From Odontocerum albicorne (Eukaryota; Arthropoda; Insecta; Trichoptera; Odontoceridae), in the NCBI GenBank assembly GCA_949825065.1, contig OX463862.1, positions 14,379,592-14,443,591 of the forward strand: a DNA stretch of 64,000 nt, given 5' to 3'. Both the position numbers and the translations under genes were made by a program. Below, piece by piece: positions 20,205 to 31,339 of this stretch. The notes below the pieces were generated by a model, which saw only the letters and a list, made by a program, of their open reading frames with translations, was not told where the DNA came from and did no database searches. Each line of letters starts with the position of its first letter. Within the stretch, counting starts at the first letter, position 1.

Positions 20205-20931
20205 AATGTTACAGAGAGGAACAGCTGGACAAATTACAGCGTCTTCAAAATGTGTGTCTAAGATTTATTTTCAACCTACGAAAGTACGATAATATAACTT
20301 CATACCAGAAGGCATTGAACTGGTTGAATGTTAGAAATAGACGTCAAATTCACATACTGTCTCTATTGTATAATATCCTTAACTGTTCCCCCCCCCCCCC
20401 GTATCTCGCCGAAAATTTTCATCGTCTTTCCAATCATGGATTAGCGCTACGCTCAAACAGATATTGTCTATTGGCCTTTCCAGTTCACCGCTCCTCTTTT
20501 TTTACGTCGTCCTTTACTGTCCACGCAGTGAGACTCTGGAATCAGTTACAAACCAATATAAGACTCGCTCCGTCCTTGCCATGCTTTAAGAAGCGATTGA
20601 AAAAAACTCTTAATTTCTAGTCAGTAAAATAACGTGTTTCATTCCTGATTTTTCTTTTCCTTTCCTCTCCACCATCCCTTCCTTTCGTTTTGATTGATAA
20701 TATCTCACTTTACATGAAAAAAAATGTTCGGGTGATTGTCCATCTTTGTGGGGTTTGTGGGCTCACATATGTCTTTATGGATTTCATAGGGATGGATAGT
20801 CATTTGAATGATTTATGCGACCATGTAATTTGCTTCATTTACTTTTGTCTGGTTGGTAGAAAGAGATTGCGACCTGGCAATAAATCCGCCAGATTGTATT
20901 TGCAATAAAAGTGTTAAATAAATAAATAAAT
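20205..20931 (+). mobile_element. LINE-A1, 5' truncated
   Basis: Frame from about 20211 to the TAG at 20618: EQLDKLQRLQNVCLRFIFNL, RKYDNITSYQKALNWLNVRN, RRQIHILSLLYNILN, a poly-C slip, YLAENFHRLSNHGLALRSNR, SSFFTSSFTVHAVRLWNQLQ, TNIRLAPSLPCFKKRLKKTL. This is the post-RT C-terminal region of a CR1/Jockey-like LINE. The 3' UTR carries TCTGGTTGGTAGAAAGAGAT and GCGACCTGGCAATAAATCCG, and ends in GTGTTAAATAAATAAATAAA. It is the longest LINE-A copy and the reference for the others. Confidence 0.85.
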
Positions 20932-21139
20932 CTATTGTAGCTTTTCGTTAGGTAGAGTTTCTTTCAACAAACGTGTATGACTCAGATACTCAATCTTTCG
21001 ATATTTTATGTTTTTTTATTTATATTAAAGCTAGTCGAGCCTAAAAATATAAATGATCGATATAAACTTAATTTTTTCAAGTAACATATGAAATGTTCGT
21101 AAAAATCTCAAGGATAAAATAGAAATAACTACATCTTCT

Positions 21140-21745
21140 CCCTGGCTCCATCCCAACTCACTGTCTGCGAAGACTGTTGGGGTCAGCTCTCCTCGTCCTC
21201 AGGTTGTATGCTCTTCTGTCCCGGACTACGTCCCCCAGGCCGTGCCTCTGCATCAGGTTATCTTTTTGCACCACCCATGAATTATTTGGTCTTCCTCTGG
21301 TTGTTATTCGAGGAAGATCCATGGAGATTGCCTGGTTCACAATGTGATCGAGTGCTCTGCGTCCAACGTGCCCATACCATCTCAATCGCCTCTCCTCTAT
21401 CTTTCTGTTGATGTCTGTAACACCTAGGCTTCCACGAAAGCGTGAGCTTTTTATTTTGTCTCTTAGGGACACACCAGCTGACCATCTTAGCATGTGCATT
21501 TCAGCAGTTTCTAGTTGCCTAGAGTAAGAGTTATACATCGTCCAGCATTCGGAGCCATAGAGGAGTGCGGGTCTGACAATCGTTTGGTATACTTTTCCTT
21601 TTAACTTTACTGGCATTTTCGGATCACATAGAACTCCCGTCATTGATCTAAACTTCATCCATCCCACACTAATTATATGTGTTACATCTGCTGCACATCC
21701 TCCATCGCTATGGATGAGTGACCCAAGATACTTAAAGGAGTCACA
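21140..21745 (-). pseudogene. RTE-type LINE reverse transcriptase C-terminus
   Basis: Coding continues beyond the first ATG: upstream codons read FKYLGSLIHSDGGCAADVTH, IISVGWMKFRSMTGVLCDPK, then MPVKLKGKVYQTIVRPALLY, GSECWTMYNSYSRQLETAEM, HMLRWSAGVSLRDKIKSSRF, RGSLGVTDINRKIEERRLRW, YGHVGRR. These are the usual motifs after the RT active site in RTE proteins (LYGSECW, AEM.MLRW, RLRWYGHV). Ends ADPNSLRRQ, stop. The FADDTVL-type motif and all upstream parts are missing. Unusually, about 190 codons are uninterrupted. Confidence 0.88.
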
Positions 21746-21860
21746 AGATACTTAAAGGAGTCAAAATAGAAGACCCAAGATACTTAAAGGAGTCACAAGA
21801 TACTTAAAGGAGTCAAAATAGAAGACCCAAGTTACTTAAAGGAGTCAAAATAGAAAGAAC
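21715..21860 (-). repeat. tandem copies of an RTE codon block
   Basis: Six copies of A(G/C)ATACTTAAAGGAGTCA(AAATAGAAG) in alternating long and short spacing. The unit is the RTE codon stretch for DSFKYLG (minus strand) at the truncation edge of the LINE fragment. Confidence 0.75.
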
Positions 21861-22014
21861 TATATATAGTTAATCATTTCAATCAATACTGTCTATATTA
21901 TTCTGGTATATTTCACTGACTGCTAACGTCTGAGTTTCGCATAGTTGACCGCAATACCTCTTCCACATAATTATTATACATATATGCAGATGAAATTATG
22001 CAAATGCTCAGAGC

Positions 22015-22095
22015 ACGAGAGATAAGCGATACGAACACAGAGCCACCGCTTGGGGGGAGGTTTCTAAACCGTTAAGCCACCGGAACAAATGGAGC
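22015..22095 (-). mobile_element. tRNA-like head fragment
   Basis: Minus strand has GGTGGCTTAACGGTTTAG (box A-like) and TGTGTTCGTATCGC (weak box B-like). No pairing acceptor stem and no tail seen. Probably a SINE head of a third type. Confidence 0.3.
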
Positions 22096-22194
22096 AGTTA
22101 CCAGCGTATAATGATCGTCATATTCAAATGAGACGATCGAAATAATAAAGATACACGGATTAAGATGACAAAAAAAAAAGAAAAATTAATGGTT

Positions 22195-22250
22195 TTGGAG
22201 TTGAACCTCCTTGGCCTAGATGGTAAGACGCTAATCTTCAATTCCTGATG
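22195..22250 (+). mobile_element. SINE-A head scrap
   Basis: TCCTTGGCCTAGATGGTAAG, ACGCTAATCTTCA. It stops where SINE-B begins. Confidence 0.35.
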
Positions 22251-22254
22251 ACGC

Positions 22255-22800
22255 ATACTACTAAGTTGCATAGTCGTGTGGTAGCTATCTTGATTTCAGT
22301 GCAGAAGGTTACCGGTTCGAACCCTACTCTGTGCTACTCCCCTCGAATGACACAGGCATTTTTTTCGCCTAGTATTCGGGGGGTTATAAAGATACCTTTT
22401 TTTTTTTAACCTGTTGAGTTTATTGCCATGGGGCAATCTCTTCCAACCAACCAGAAAGCTGTTTTTATAGACCCTAAGTGTTAACCAGACTGATTCCTAT
22501 TTTTTTTTAATTTAGGTTCCAGCGGGGATCGAACCCGCAACCTCCGGATCGGCAGACAAGTGTCTTACCACCAGGCCACGGAGGTCGTCTTTAACTTCAT
22601 TCATATCAAAAACATGCAGGCGTGCTCCGATCTTCTCACTTCAGGTGTGCCATCGGATCTAGTACAGTGGTGTGACAGGTGAGTTTGCTGGTGTGCAACG
22701 GCTCACTCACTTAAAAAAGCTTTGCTTTCCAACTGAATTGACATTGTAATGGCGATGGGATCCTCAACTATGGTACGAGGCCCAGTAACGACATCGACGA
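22255..22800 (+). mobile_element. SINE-B, interrupted by SINE-A
   Basis: Head at 22258-22400 (GCATAGTCGTGTGGTAGCTA, GGTTCGAACCCTACT, CCCCTCGAATGACACAGGCA, TATTCGGGGGGTTATAAAGA). After the insertion at 22408-22587 the body continues AAACATGCAGGCGTGCTCC, GTGTGCCATCGGATCTAGTA, GTTTGCTGGTGTGCAACGGC, GACATTGTAATGGCGATGGG. The frame of 63 codons (minus) at the end is a shadow. Confidence 0.65.
22408..22587 (-). mobile_element. SINE-A nested in SINE-B
   Basis: Minus strand: CGACCTCCGTGGCCTGGTGG, TAAGACACTTGTCTGCCGAT, GGTTCGATCCCCGC, body and CTTTCTGGTTGGTTGGAAGA, GATTGCCCCATGGCAATAAA tail. Very like the copy at 1342-1522, so this subfamily moved recently. Confidence 0.75.
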
Positions 22801-22974
22801 CTGATTCGATTTGCAAATCAAACAATAGGTCACTTTTAAATGGAACACCCAAGTCCTTTGTTTTATCCGTCCTAGACAGTTGTTGACCATTCATAAGATA
22901 ACGGAAATGAGTAGTTCTTCGTGGTCTTACAAATTAAATAACAAAACATTTAGATACGTTAAAGAGTTTGTTAC

Positions 22975-23172
22975 GAATGCTCCATTTATATAAGTAACAT
23001 ATATCATTTATATCATTTATATAAGTAACATATATCATTGATATCATTTATATAAGTAACATATATCATTGATATCATTTATATAAGTAACATATATCAT
23101 TGATATCATTTATATAAGTAACATATATCATTGATATCATTTATATAAGTAACATATATCATTGATATCATC
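22975..23172 (+). repeat. 31-bp A+T-rich tandem array
   Basis: Six near-identical units: ATATCATTTATATAAGTAAC, ATATATCATTG. Confidence 0.9.
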
Positions 23173-23289
23173 CTGGAGTTTCCTACAGTCGTCAATGCTC
23201 GAACGTGTTGCTGCATGTTACAAGATCATTGGAGCATTTAGTAATGTTTTTTTTAAATAAATCAATCGTAATATCTTCAATTGGCACGT

Positions 23290-24325
23290 GGATTGATGAA
23301 GCGAAGCGTGGGTATTGAAAGGAAGTAATATGAGTAGAATAAATGTAGAAATGAGCACCTTGCTTGGAATATCTGGTATTACAATGTTTGATAATGAGTA
23401 AGAAATGATTTGATAAAGGCTAACTGTTTGTTAAAGATAAATGCAATAAGAAGAAATAAGAAAGGAAACACGATATGGTTTGGTCACATTGAGAATGAGG
23501 TGGGAAACACTTACAAAACAAATAAAGGGTCTTTCAAATTGAGCGGTTTTTTTAATTCAATTTTTTTTCATTCTTGAATAAAACACAATTTGCTTTAAAT
23601 TCAAAAAACTTTTCATTAGTCATTGAAGTATATAATGTATGACATTTAAACACAAAAAAAAACAATATCCGCCAAAAGTCCACCTCTTGCGGCTCTACAG
23701 ATGTCCACTCTTTTGTCAAAATTTTCGACGACATTTTGGCATAATTGCGGTTCTAACTCACCAATAACGCGAATAATTTCGTCCTTCAGCTCAAGAACCG
23801 ATTGGGGGTCATTCTTATAGGCCTAGTTTTTCACGTAACTCTAGAGAAAATAGTCCAACGGTGTCAGATCACATGATCTTGGTGGCCAATTAACATCACC
23901 GTTTCCGGAGATTATGATACATAAAATAATTCAACAATTTGAACGCATTGTTGTATTGTATACGACTCCATTTTTATAAATATCATATATTACACTTCTC
24001 AAATGTCACAAGACCCAGGCAAGTTCGTGACGCCATCTGTGTTTTATCCAAGAATTAAAAAAAAACGCTCAATTTTAAAGACCCCTTATATTTTTCTAAA
24101 AATGATAGGATTTGAGGAATTGGTAGACCGAGGAAAAATTAGAAGGAGATAGTTGGAGAAATTTGAACTAAAAGAAAGCTAAAAAATATGAGAAACTGTA
24201 GATCATGTATGACGAGATGTATGGATGTGCAAAAGCTAAGAAGAGATTGCATGGATAGAGAAGCGTTAAAATTTGTTCTTTCAGCCTGCCCCAAAAGGGA
24301 AATGGCATAATGGTATGTATGTACC
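23290..24325 (+). pseudogene. LINE-D split by a Tc1-like element
   Basis: Before the insert: RRNKKGNTIWFGHIENEVGN-like codons, compare LRWFGHVERMNE. After it: TAGACCGAGGAAAAATTAGA (R-P-R-K), then LRNCRSCMTRCMDVQKAKKR-like codons, and CCTGCCCCAAAAGGGAAATG (CPKGKWHNG). The two halves join at a single TA. Decayed. Confidence 0.6.
23524..24088 (-). mobile_element. internally deleted Tc1/mariner-superfamily element
   Basis: Ends TAAAGGGTCTTTCAAATTGA and TCAATTTTAAAGACCCCTTA. Minus-strand codons: NGDVNWPPRSCDLTPLDYFL, YKNDPQSVLELKDEIIRVIG, ELEPQLCQNVVENFDKRVDI, with one or two frame breaks. The D of LDYFL is the third catalytic acid of the superfamily; the N-terminus and first two are deleted. Confidence 0.85.
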
Positions 24326-24329
24326 GTAA

Positions 24330-24835
24330 ATTATTTTTGATAACTATTGAAGAAGTCGAACGTCAGCGCTGTTATTTTAACGAACCGAAATCATTCCACC
24401 TGAAAAGAGCTTCGAGATAGGAGGTAGAAATACGTGTAGCGGAGGTTAGTGTAATAACAAAGAAATTCTCGTTAAATACGGAGTTTCACAAAATCAAAGT
24501 CAAAACCTTTGATAAAACAAAAGAGATAATAAAGTTTACCTCCCGTTTTGCATGACAATGTATATTTAAAAAAAAAGAGATTAAAATAATATTCCAGAAA
24601 AATAATAAAAGTTTTCTGTAAGAATAATCCTTAAGCCCTTAACTGGATCCAGCGACCCTCCCTGTTCCACCCTAAGGGATATCTAATTTTATACAAATAA
24701 GGACACGTTCTGTTATTCCCTGGGAACTTATATCAAATTACGTCGCATTGATAAGGATAATTTTTTGGGGAATAATGAGATTATTCTCTAAAAGAAAATA
24801 TCAATACTAATGAACACATATTCCCCAACAAAATA
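24330..24835. other. unassigned stretch
   Basis: No feature recognised. AGTTTCACAAAATCAAAGTC, AAAACCTTTGATAAA at 24482-24515 resembles 12131-12165, so a short unnamed dispersed repeat may be present. Confidence 0.3.
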
Positions 24836-24839
24836 CAGG

Positions 24840-25038
24840 TTTTGTAATTTGTTTTATCAAACACTGTTTATTTCACTTTTTGTAAAAAAATATATTTTGA
24901 GAGACAACAATCGTGTTTGAACTTGTTTGATAAAACGAATTTGACAGTATTTGATAAAACAAGTATTTTGAAAAAAATAGTGTTTGATAAAATAAATCTT
25001 TAAACCTCCACAATGTTAATGCCTTAACTATAAACAAA
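24840..25038. mobile_element. foldback F5, diverged
   Basis: TTGTAATTTGTTTTATCAAA, CACTGTTTATTTCAC on the left, TAGTGTTTGATAAAATAAAT, CTTTAAACCTCCACAATGTT, AATGCCTTAACTATAAACAA on the right. The middle has lost the CTGATGATGAGG block. AAAATACAG flanks both sides (24831-24839 and about 25038-25046), a possible 9-bp target duplication. Confidence 0.65.
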
Positions 25039-25124
25039 AAAATACAGATTGTTTTCTAGTCAGTAAGAATATGAAAATTATTATCCAAAGTAATGGTGAT
25101 AGAAAAGTGTGAAAGGAAAAGTAA

Positions 25125-25765
25125 ATGTGATGTATGAATGAGTTATGACAAATTAGAAAAGTTGTATAATTCTGATTTTTAGTTAGTATTTTCTCAGATG
25201 ATGGACGAGTTAAGAGGCATGTCGAACGGCGTGTAACGATAGGAAACAAAGTCAACGGGGCACAAAAAAATATAGACTCGAACAGTATCAAAATCTATTA
25301 ATATGATGGTCCATACAGGTATTTTAGTACTAAATTTGAAGTATGGAAGTGAAACGTGGGCGTGGAAAAAAATTGAAAAGTGCCGAATAAATGCGTGCAC
25401 TGAGAAGAATACATGAAGTCACAATGTATATCAGAAAATGGAATGAAGTGATAAGTGATGAATGTTAACTTAAATCTGATGTGTTAAGTAAGATTTAAAA
25501 GTGGACGCTGATATGCTTAGGGCATGTGGAACATACAAAACAGATATATAGAGCAAACATGAGTAGAAGGCATGGTAGAGGAAGTCCAACAAAAGTATAG
25601 TTAGATCAAGTGAATGATATTTCAAAAGAAGGAAGTGAAAGAAACCGTAGGAGTTGTATAAGAAGGTATTTGAATGTAGAAGAGGCAAAGAATGTGTGTC
25701 AAAATAGAAAAGACTGACGCTCTGCGTTTTCTACCTATTCGATAGGAAAATTACGTGATGGTATG
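25125..25765 (+). pseudogene. LINE-D C-terminal region
   Basis: Codons in order across frame breaks: TIGNKVNGAQ, ...STKFEVWK (compare LYGSE), INAC-TEKNT (compare RALRR), RNEVISDEC, WTLICLGHVEHTKQIYRANM, SRRHGRGSPTKV, LDQVNDISKEGSERNRRSCI, RRYLNVEEAKNVCQNRKD. The end of a LINE reverse transcriptase protein; many stops. The minus-strand frames of 87, 68 and 72 codons are shadows. Confidence 0.75.
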
Positions 25766-25793
25766 ACTGTATTATTATGTTAATAAAAAAAAC

Positions 25794-26806
25794 GCATTTA
25801 CGAGTAGTGTAGTGGAAACATAGACGATGAGTAAGAAATAAGCTAACCTGATAAATGCATTTACGAGTAGTGTAGTGGAAACATAGACGATGAGTAAGAA
25901 ATAAGCTAACCTGATAAATGCATTTACGAGTAGTGTAGTGGAAACATAGACGATGAGTAAGAATAAGCTAACCTGATAAATGCATTTACGAGTAGTGTAG
26001 TGGAAACATAGACGATGAGTAAGAAATAAGCTAACCTGATAAATGCATTTACGAGTAGTGTAGTGGAAACATAGACGATGAGTAAGGAATAAGCTAACCT
26101 GATAAATGCATTTACGAGTAGTGTAGTGGAAACATAGACGATGAGTAAGAAATAAGCTAACCTGATAAATGCATTTACGAGTAGTGTAGTGGAAACATAG
26201 ACGATGAGTAAGAAATAAGCTAACCTGATAAATGCATTTACGAGTAGTGTAGTGGAAACATAGACGATGAGTAAGAAATAAGCTAACCTGATAAATGCAT
26301 TTACGAGTAGTGTAGTGGAAACATAGACGATGAGTAAGAAATAAGCTAACCTGATAAATGCATTTACGAGTAGTGTAGTGGAAACATAGACGATGAGTAA
26401 GAAATAAGCTAACCTGATAAATGCATTTACGAGTAGTGTAGTGGAAACATAGACGATGAGTAAGAAATAAGCTAACCTGATAAATGCATTTACGAGTAGT
26501 GTAGTGGAAACATAGACGATGAGTAAGAAATAAGCTAACCTGATAAATGCATTTACGAGTAGTGTAGTGGAAACATAGACGATGAGTAAGAAATAAGCTA
26601 ACCTGATAAATGCATTTACGAGTAGTGTAGTGGAAACATAGACGATGAGTAAGAAATAAACTAACCTGATAAATGCATTTACGAGTAGTGTAGTGGAAAC
26701 ATAGACGATGAGTAAGAAATAAGCTAACCTGATAAATGCATTTACGAGTAGTGTAGTGGAAACATAGACGATGAGTAAGAAATAAGCTAACCTGATAAAT
26801 GCCTTC
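25794..26806 (+). repeat. 63-bp satellite array, 16 copies
   Basis: Unit GCATTTACGAGTAGTGTAGT, GGAAACATAGACGATGAGTA, AGAAATAAGCTAACCTGATA, AAT. Copies are almost identical; differences are single bases (AAGGAATAAG, AAATAAACTA) and one missing A at about 25963. Because 63 is divisible by three, a 312-codon minus-strand frame (repeat VNAFIRLAYFLLIVYVSTTLL) stays open. It has no promoter or family support and I treat it as an artefact. Confidence 0.95.
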
Positions 26807-26809
26807 AAC

Positions 26810-27060
26810 ATGTGATGCTGGAGGTGGGTGCTCTGTATCCCATGGACTACAAGTCGCAGCAACGTTTATATCATCATAAGAATTAGAAATAACCGAAAGA
26901 CTCTCACAGCATGCGGAAAAAGATTTCTAACGTTCTTTTGGCATATTGCTTAAAATAATAATGCTCAATTCAGGAGGGGCTATATAAGGCAACAGATCGC
27001 TCTAACATATGTTAAAGTGTATACAACTACTCAAATACTTTCACAAAGTACACATAAACA
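26810..27060. other. unassigned stretch right of the array
   Basis: No feature recognised. Confidence 0.3.
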
Positions 27061-27065
27061 ATTTA

Positions 27066-27516
27066 CAGTTCCTCTTTTTTTACGTCGTCATTGACTATCC
27101 ATGCAGTGAGCCTCTGGAATCAGTTACAAACCAATATATGTTAAGACTCACTCCATCCTTGGCATGCTTTAAGAAGCGACTGAAAAAACTCTTAATTTCT
27201 ATTCAGTAAAATAACGTGTTTCATTCCTGATTTTTCCTTTCCTCTGGCTTTCCACCGGCTTCCTTTTATTTTGATCGATGATATCTAACTATACATCAAA
27301 AATAATATTCAGGTGATTGTCCGTCTTCGTGGGGTTCGTGGGCATATGATCACGTATGTGTTTATGGATTTCGTGGGGATGGATATTCATTTGAATGATT
27401 TATGCGACCACGTAACTTGCTTCATTTACTTTTCTCTGGTTGGTTGGAAGAGATTGCCGCCAGGCAATAAAACGGCAGATTGTGTTTGCAACAAAAGTGT
27501 TAAATAAATAAATAAA
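27066..27516 (+). mobile_element. LINE-A2, 5' truncated
   Basis: Starts in the codons for SSFFTSSLTIHAVSLWNQLQ, then RLTPSLACFKKRLKKLLIS and stop. 3' UTR with TCTGGTTGGTTGGAAGAGAT, GCCGCCAGGCAATAAAACGG and a GTGTTAAATAAATAAATAAA end. Confidence 0.85.
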
Positions 27517-27519
27517 CAC

Positions 27520-28550
27520 TCCACTCACATATGGTACATATGTGTACACAGATGACATAACAGTAGAAAAGGTAATCCCTGAAAATACTGACATAAACGA
27601 CGAAACACGTAGGATATACGTAATTATTTTAAAAATTAAAGTTTAGTAATCTGTTATACCTTGTACTGGAGAAGGATGGTTGATGGCTATGATAATGACG
27701 ATTCCCACAGCTGAAAAGCGACTAAGGAAAAATAAATTATTTTATGTTATGATGTCCCAACAAATATGGTAAATAATATTTTATAACGAAACAGCGCTAG
27801 ACAAGCCATCGGTTTATTAATTAACGCGAATTTTATAGGAAGGAAATAATGTTTCACAACCTCCCACACAGTTTCGAGTCAGGTTTCCATACAAATCAAT
27901 GTGAACTTTTGCTTGAAAAGTTGAAGCTGCCGGATCTCGCGTCTCGTAGATAGACCAACATGGAGGAGTGGTGACAAGTAACATGTTGATGCCTCAAGCA
28001 GTGGTGTTAATTTATAATTAATGCAACAGGTAAAGTATTGACTGTTAAACTCATTAAACTTCGAAGTACCTTGTACTTAACTGTTCCAAAGTAAAGTACA
28101 ACCAATGCGCTCTTCTTCTCGAAGTGCCGTCATCACCAGGTTAACCCTTATTTTGTGCACTGCAGCCTGAAATAATTCAGTAGAACTGCACCCTAACCAC
28201 TTCAGCAACTTAAGTCAAAGAATGCATCGTCTTCCTCTGCCTAGTTTGACACTTAGATTTCCCTGGATTGTAGGTCGTATAATAATAAATCTTATGTATG
28301 TTTAACAAGGATCAATTATTTAACTAGGATTTATTTAAACAAATAATATCCTAATTCTCATTTTCATAAACTATCACATTCCGAATACAATAGATCAGTA
28401 ATGTTTGTCGCGGAATGGATATTTAATATCCCCACCCTCTAAAAAATAGATCAATATTTCCAAACGAGTATTTAATATGTTTTTTGAAGTGAAACTTCTA
28501 TAGGCGCGGTAGGACAAATTGGCCTGAACGTCACGAAAAGTGAAACGGCG
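27520..28550. other. unassigned stretch
   Basis: No convincing coding frame. The part at 28110-28270 has moderate G+C and a LINE-like feel (GCACTGCAGCCTGAAATAAT) but does not translate well in any frame. Confidence 0.3.
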
Positions 28551-29085
28551 TACTATATTATTATTAAATTATTATTAAATATATTATTTTAATATTAATA
28601 ATTACTTATTATTAATAATAATAAGTATTACATTATTATTAAAATTATTATTTATTTTTATTAAAAATAAAAAATGAATATGTTTTGTTATATATTATTT
28701 TTATATTAATATATTTAATAATTATTAATTTTATTTTATAATAAATTATATTATTTTATATTTATTTTAATATTTATTTAATATATAATTTATATTTAAT
28801 ATATAATTAAAATAACACATACATATATATGTATATGTTATTATAATATTAATAATTATATTATTATTATATTATAATAAATTATAATATTATTAATTAA
28901 TAATAAAATGTAATAAAATAATATAATAATAAATAAATAATCGTTTAAAAATAATTCATTGAATAATTAATAATATGTAACATAAAAATATTAATTTATT
29001 TAATATTAAAAAATAATATTATTATTAAAATTATTATTATTCATCATTAAAAATAAAAAATAATTTTTTTTTATTTAATTAAGAG
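28550..29085. repeat. almost pure A+T tract
   Basis: About 530 bases built from TTATTA, AATAAT and TATTTT blocks with only rare G or C. Self-complementary runs are frequent. No unit repeats cleanly. Confidence 0.85.
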
Positions 29086-29265
29086 AGATTTTCTTGAATT
29101 AAATTCCACATAACCATTTCCTAATCCTAAAAAAAAATGGTAAACAAATGGAAAAAAAGCAATGCATAAAATCAACTTTTCCTAGGAGCTAAGAAGTTTC
29201 ACTTCTACCGCGCGAGAGTCTCACGCATCTGTTTTTTTTTAAATGAACAAGTAGGTCAACGAGTT

Positions 29266-29345
29266 TCGTAACCTAGTTGCTAAGATACCTATCTTTCAGC
29301 CCGAAAGCTTTGGATTCAATTTCATTTTTTTATCAAAAATTGTAC
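29266..29345 (+). mobile_element. SINE-A fragment
   Basis: Head CGTAACCTAGTTGCTAAGAT, ACCTATCTTTCAGCCCGAAA, box B decayed (GGATTCAATTTC). Tail missing. Confidence 0.5.
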
Positions 29346-29399
29346 GTCAAGCCGTTTTACGGGGATTCGGAATCGAGTCTTGATAATGTCAAGTTGGGC

Positions 29400-29785
29400 C
29401 CAAGTCTGATTCGTCTGTTAACAATACTTGCACGCGCTTGACGTGTGTGATTGTTGTTGTCTATCTATATGCGATTGAATTTTAAATACGTACGTTGGCG
29501 AACTGTGAATTACGTGTTTGCTGCAGTGGTTCTTAGTACGATGACAATATTGTCTTCCTACCACGTTCTTCAACATTTTCACTTAATGTCTTGTTATAAA
29601 ATCAACTCCTCTATAATTCGTATGCAAAGGCTTGGAAACGAGTTTTGCAACAATTTAGATATTTTTAATATAAGTATATATAGTATTCATCAGAATATCA
29701 CAACAATATTTAGAAATAGCTACTAACTTTGTGCTCTCCTTTATTAATATAAATAACGTAATATAAACAATACATTAAGGACAAT
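29400..29785. other. unassigned, one unrecognised frame
   Basis: A plus-strand frame of 91 codons (29451-29726) has ordinary amino-acid composition but no motif I know and no splice or promoter context. Left uncalled. Confidence 0.25.
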
Positions 29786-29789
29786 ACTT

Positions 29790-30180
29790 TGCCTCCGGAG
29801 TTGAGTAACCCTGCATCAACATGTAGGAAGCTTTTAATTCTGCAAAGCAGCTTGCATCTCGTTCTACTAATGAGACCATGTGTTTTCTATATCTCAATAT
29901 CTATCCATAAAATTTCCACAAAATTCTCAAAGATTATTAAATAATTTTAAAACTATGACTGTAATTTATTATTACTACTGCTTTTTGTATCTTCATGTTA
30001 GTTTAAGATAAAGTTGTATTATTTGTCAATAATTTTAAGTACTTGTATAATATAAACTGTCACATGTTCATTTGTATATAAAAACACTGTTGTGTCGTTA
30101 ATTAAATAAATATCTTTCTAGTTGGTTGAAAGAGATTATCACATGGCAATAAATATGCCAGGTTGTGCTATGTACAACGA
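29790..30180 (+). mobile_element. LINE 3' end (unnamed family) with LINE-A-type tail
   Basis: 29795-30120 matches 61595-62050 in inverted orientation: GAGTTGAGTAACCCTGCATC, AACATGTAGGAAGCTT, GTGTTTTCTATATCTC, GTTAGTTTAAG, AATAATTTTAAGTACTTGTA, TGTTGTGTCGTTAATTAAAT. Then TTTCTAGTTGGTTGAAAGAG and ATCACATGGCAATAAATATG, the LINE-A/SINE-A tail. The second part may be a separate insertion. Confidence 0.6.
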
Positions 30181-30189
30181 AAGTCTATT

Positions 30190-30875
30190 ACTTGTTCATA
30201 CGAGTATTAATGAGTAACTTAGAAGTTATTTTTTTGCACCTGCAACTTAAGTATTTCGTCATTATTAAATTTCGTTCAATTACGGCTTCAAATTTTATAG
30301 GGATATTAAGTTAAGTGTTTCTAGAAATTGTCAACTTAAGAAGCACCCTGAAGGCTTTTGTACCGTTAGCATTTATGCGCTGTATAAGTCTATGTCATGC
30401 AATGGGGCCAGACACGTGTAATATCAACCGGATCTGTACATATATACTATGTTAGATTTATCTCACTACTTTCATAGGACAACATCATAAATTTGAGAAA
30501 TAATAAAGCTTTTCAATTTAAAAATGTTTTTACGGCACTGGTCGCAAAAATCAAAAATATTTTTCATCTGTGTGAAAATGGAAATGATATTTACTGTTTT
30601 ATTTTAGAACTCTACTCCGGTACTCGACCAATTATCTCCAAAAAATATTTTTTTGGAAACATTTTATTATACGTCAGTAATAAATAAATACACTTTTAAA
30701 CGGAGGGTAGTTTTGGAGACCCTCTACAATATGTAGTATTCCTCTCGTAATATATCAAATTATTCTGAATTATACTGATTCATTGAATTCTACAATGATC
30801 TCTTCACCGAAATAAGAGGTCATGTAAATAAAACCGCTGGTGTCTCCGGATGTCTAGAATAACGACCTACGACAA
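30190..30875. other. unassigned stretch
   Basis: No repeat or gene recognised. A 64-codon frame at 30493-30687 is Lys/Phe/Ile-rich and probably chance. Confidence 0.3.
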
Positions 30876-30879
30876 ACTT

Positions 30880-31060
30880 CGTAGCCTAATTGGTAAGACA
30901 CCAATGACTGGTGACGATTTCTGTCTGTAAAAAAGTATAATAGTCTGGTATTTACTAAAAGGTCTTTTTACCATCTTTCTAGTTATTCGTAAGAGATCAC
31001 CAGATAAAATTAAACCCGCTAGACTGTACTGTACACAAAGAAAAAGTAATTCAATACAAC
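30880..31060 (+). mobile_element. SINE-A, diverged
   Basis: CTTCGTAGCCTAATTGGTAA head, box B decayed, ATAGTCTGGTATTTACT body, TTTCTAGTTATTCGTAAGAG, ATCACCAGATAAAATTAAAC tail and a CAATACAACA end. Confidence 0.55.
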
Positions 31061-31339
31061 ACATGTGAATTGACAATAAGATCAAAATTACCAAAACATG
31101 GGTAAGGAAAATTATGATTTAAGGAATAAAGTCGAGAGCTGACACAACTAAAACTCTCAGATTCAAATACTTCAATGTGGAGTTAGAAACTCCCGTATCC
31201 GAAAAATATGTGAAGTAAAAGATGTTGTGAGATGAGGGAGAAACCGCTGAAGACACTGGTGAGGCCGAAACAAGAAGGTAAGAATTCATTGCGATATTCC
31301 TACTTAAGGTTTTTCAAGGTTGCTTTAACTGTCCCGCAA

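Noticed and set aside
20385..20400. Poly-C run as a regulatory tract
   Set aside because: It lies inside LINE-A1 coding DNA where other copies have a short C-run (CTGTCCCGCC), so it is slippage or a sequencing problem.
25924..26862. 312-codon minus-strand frame with a hydrophobic 21-residue repeat
   Set aside because: It is the product of a 63-bp tandem array (63 divisible by three). No start context, no family, no conservation signal.
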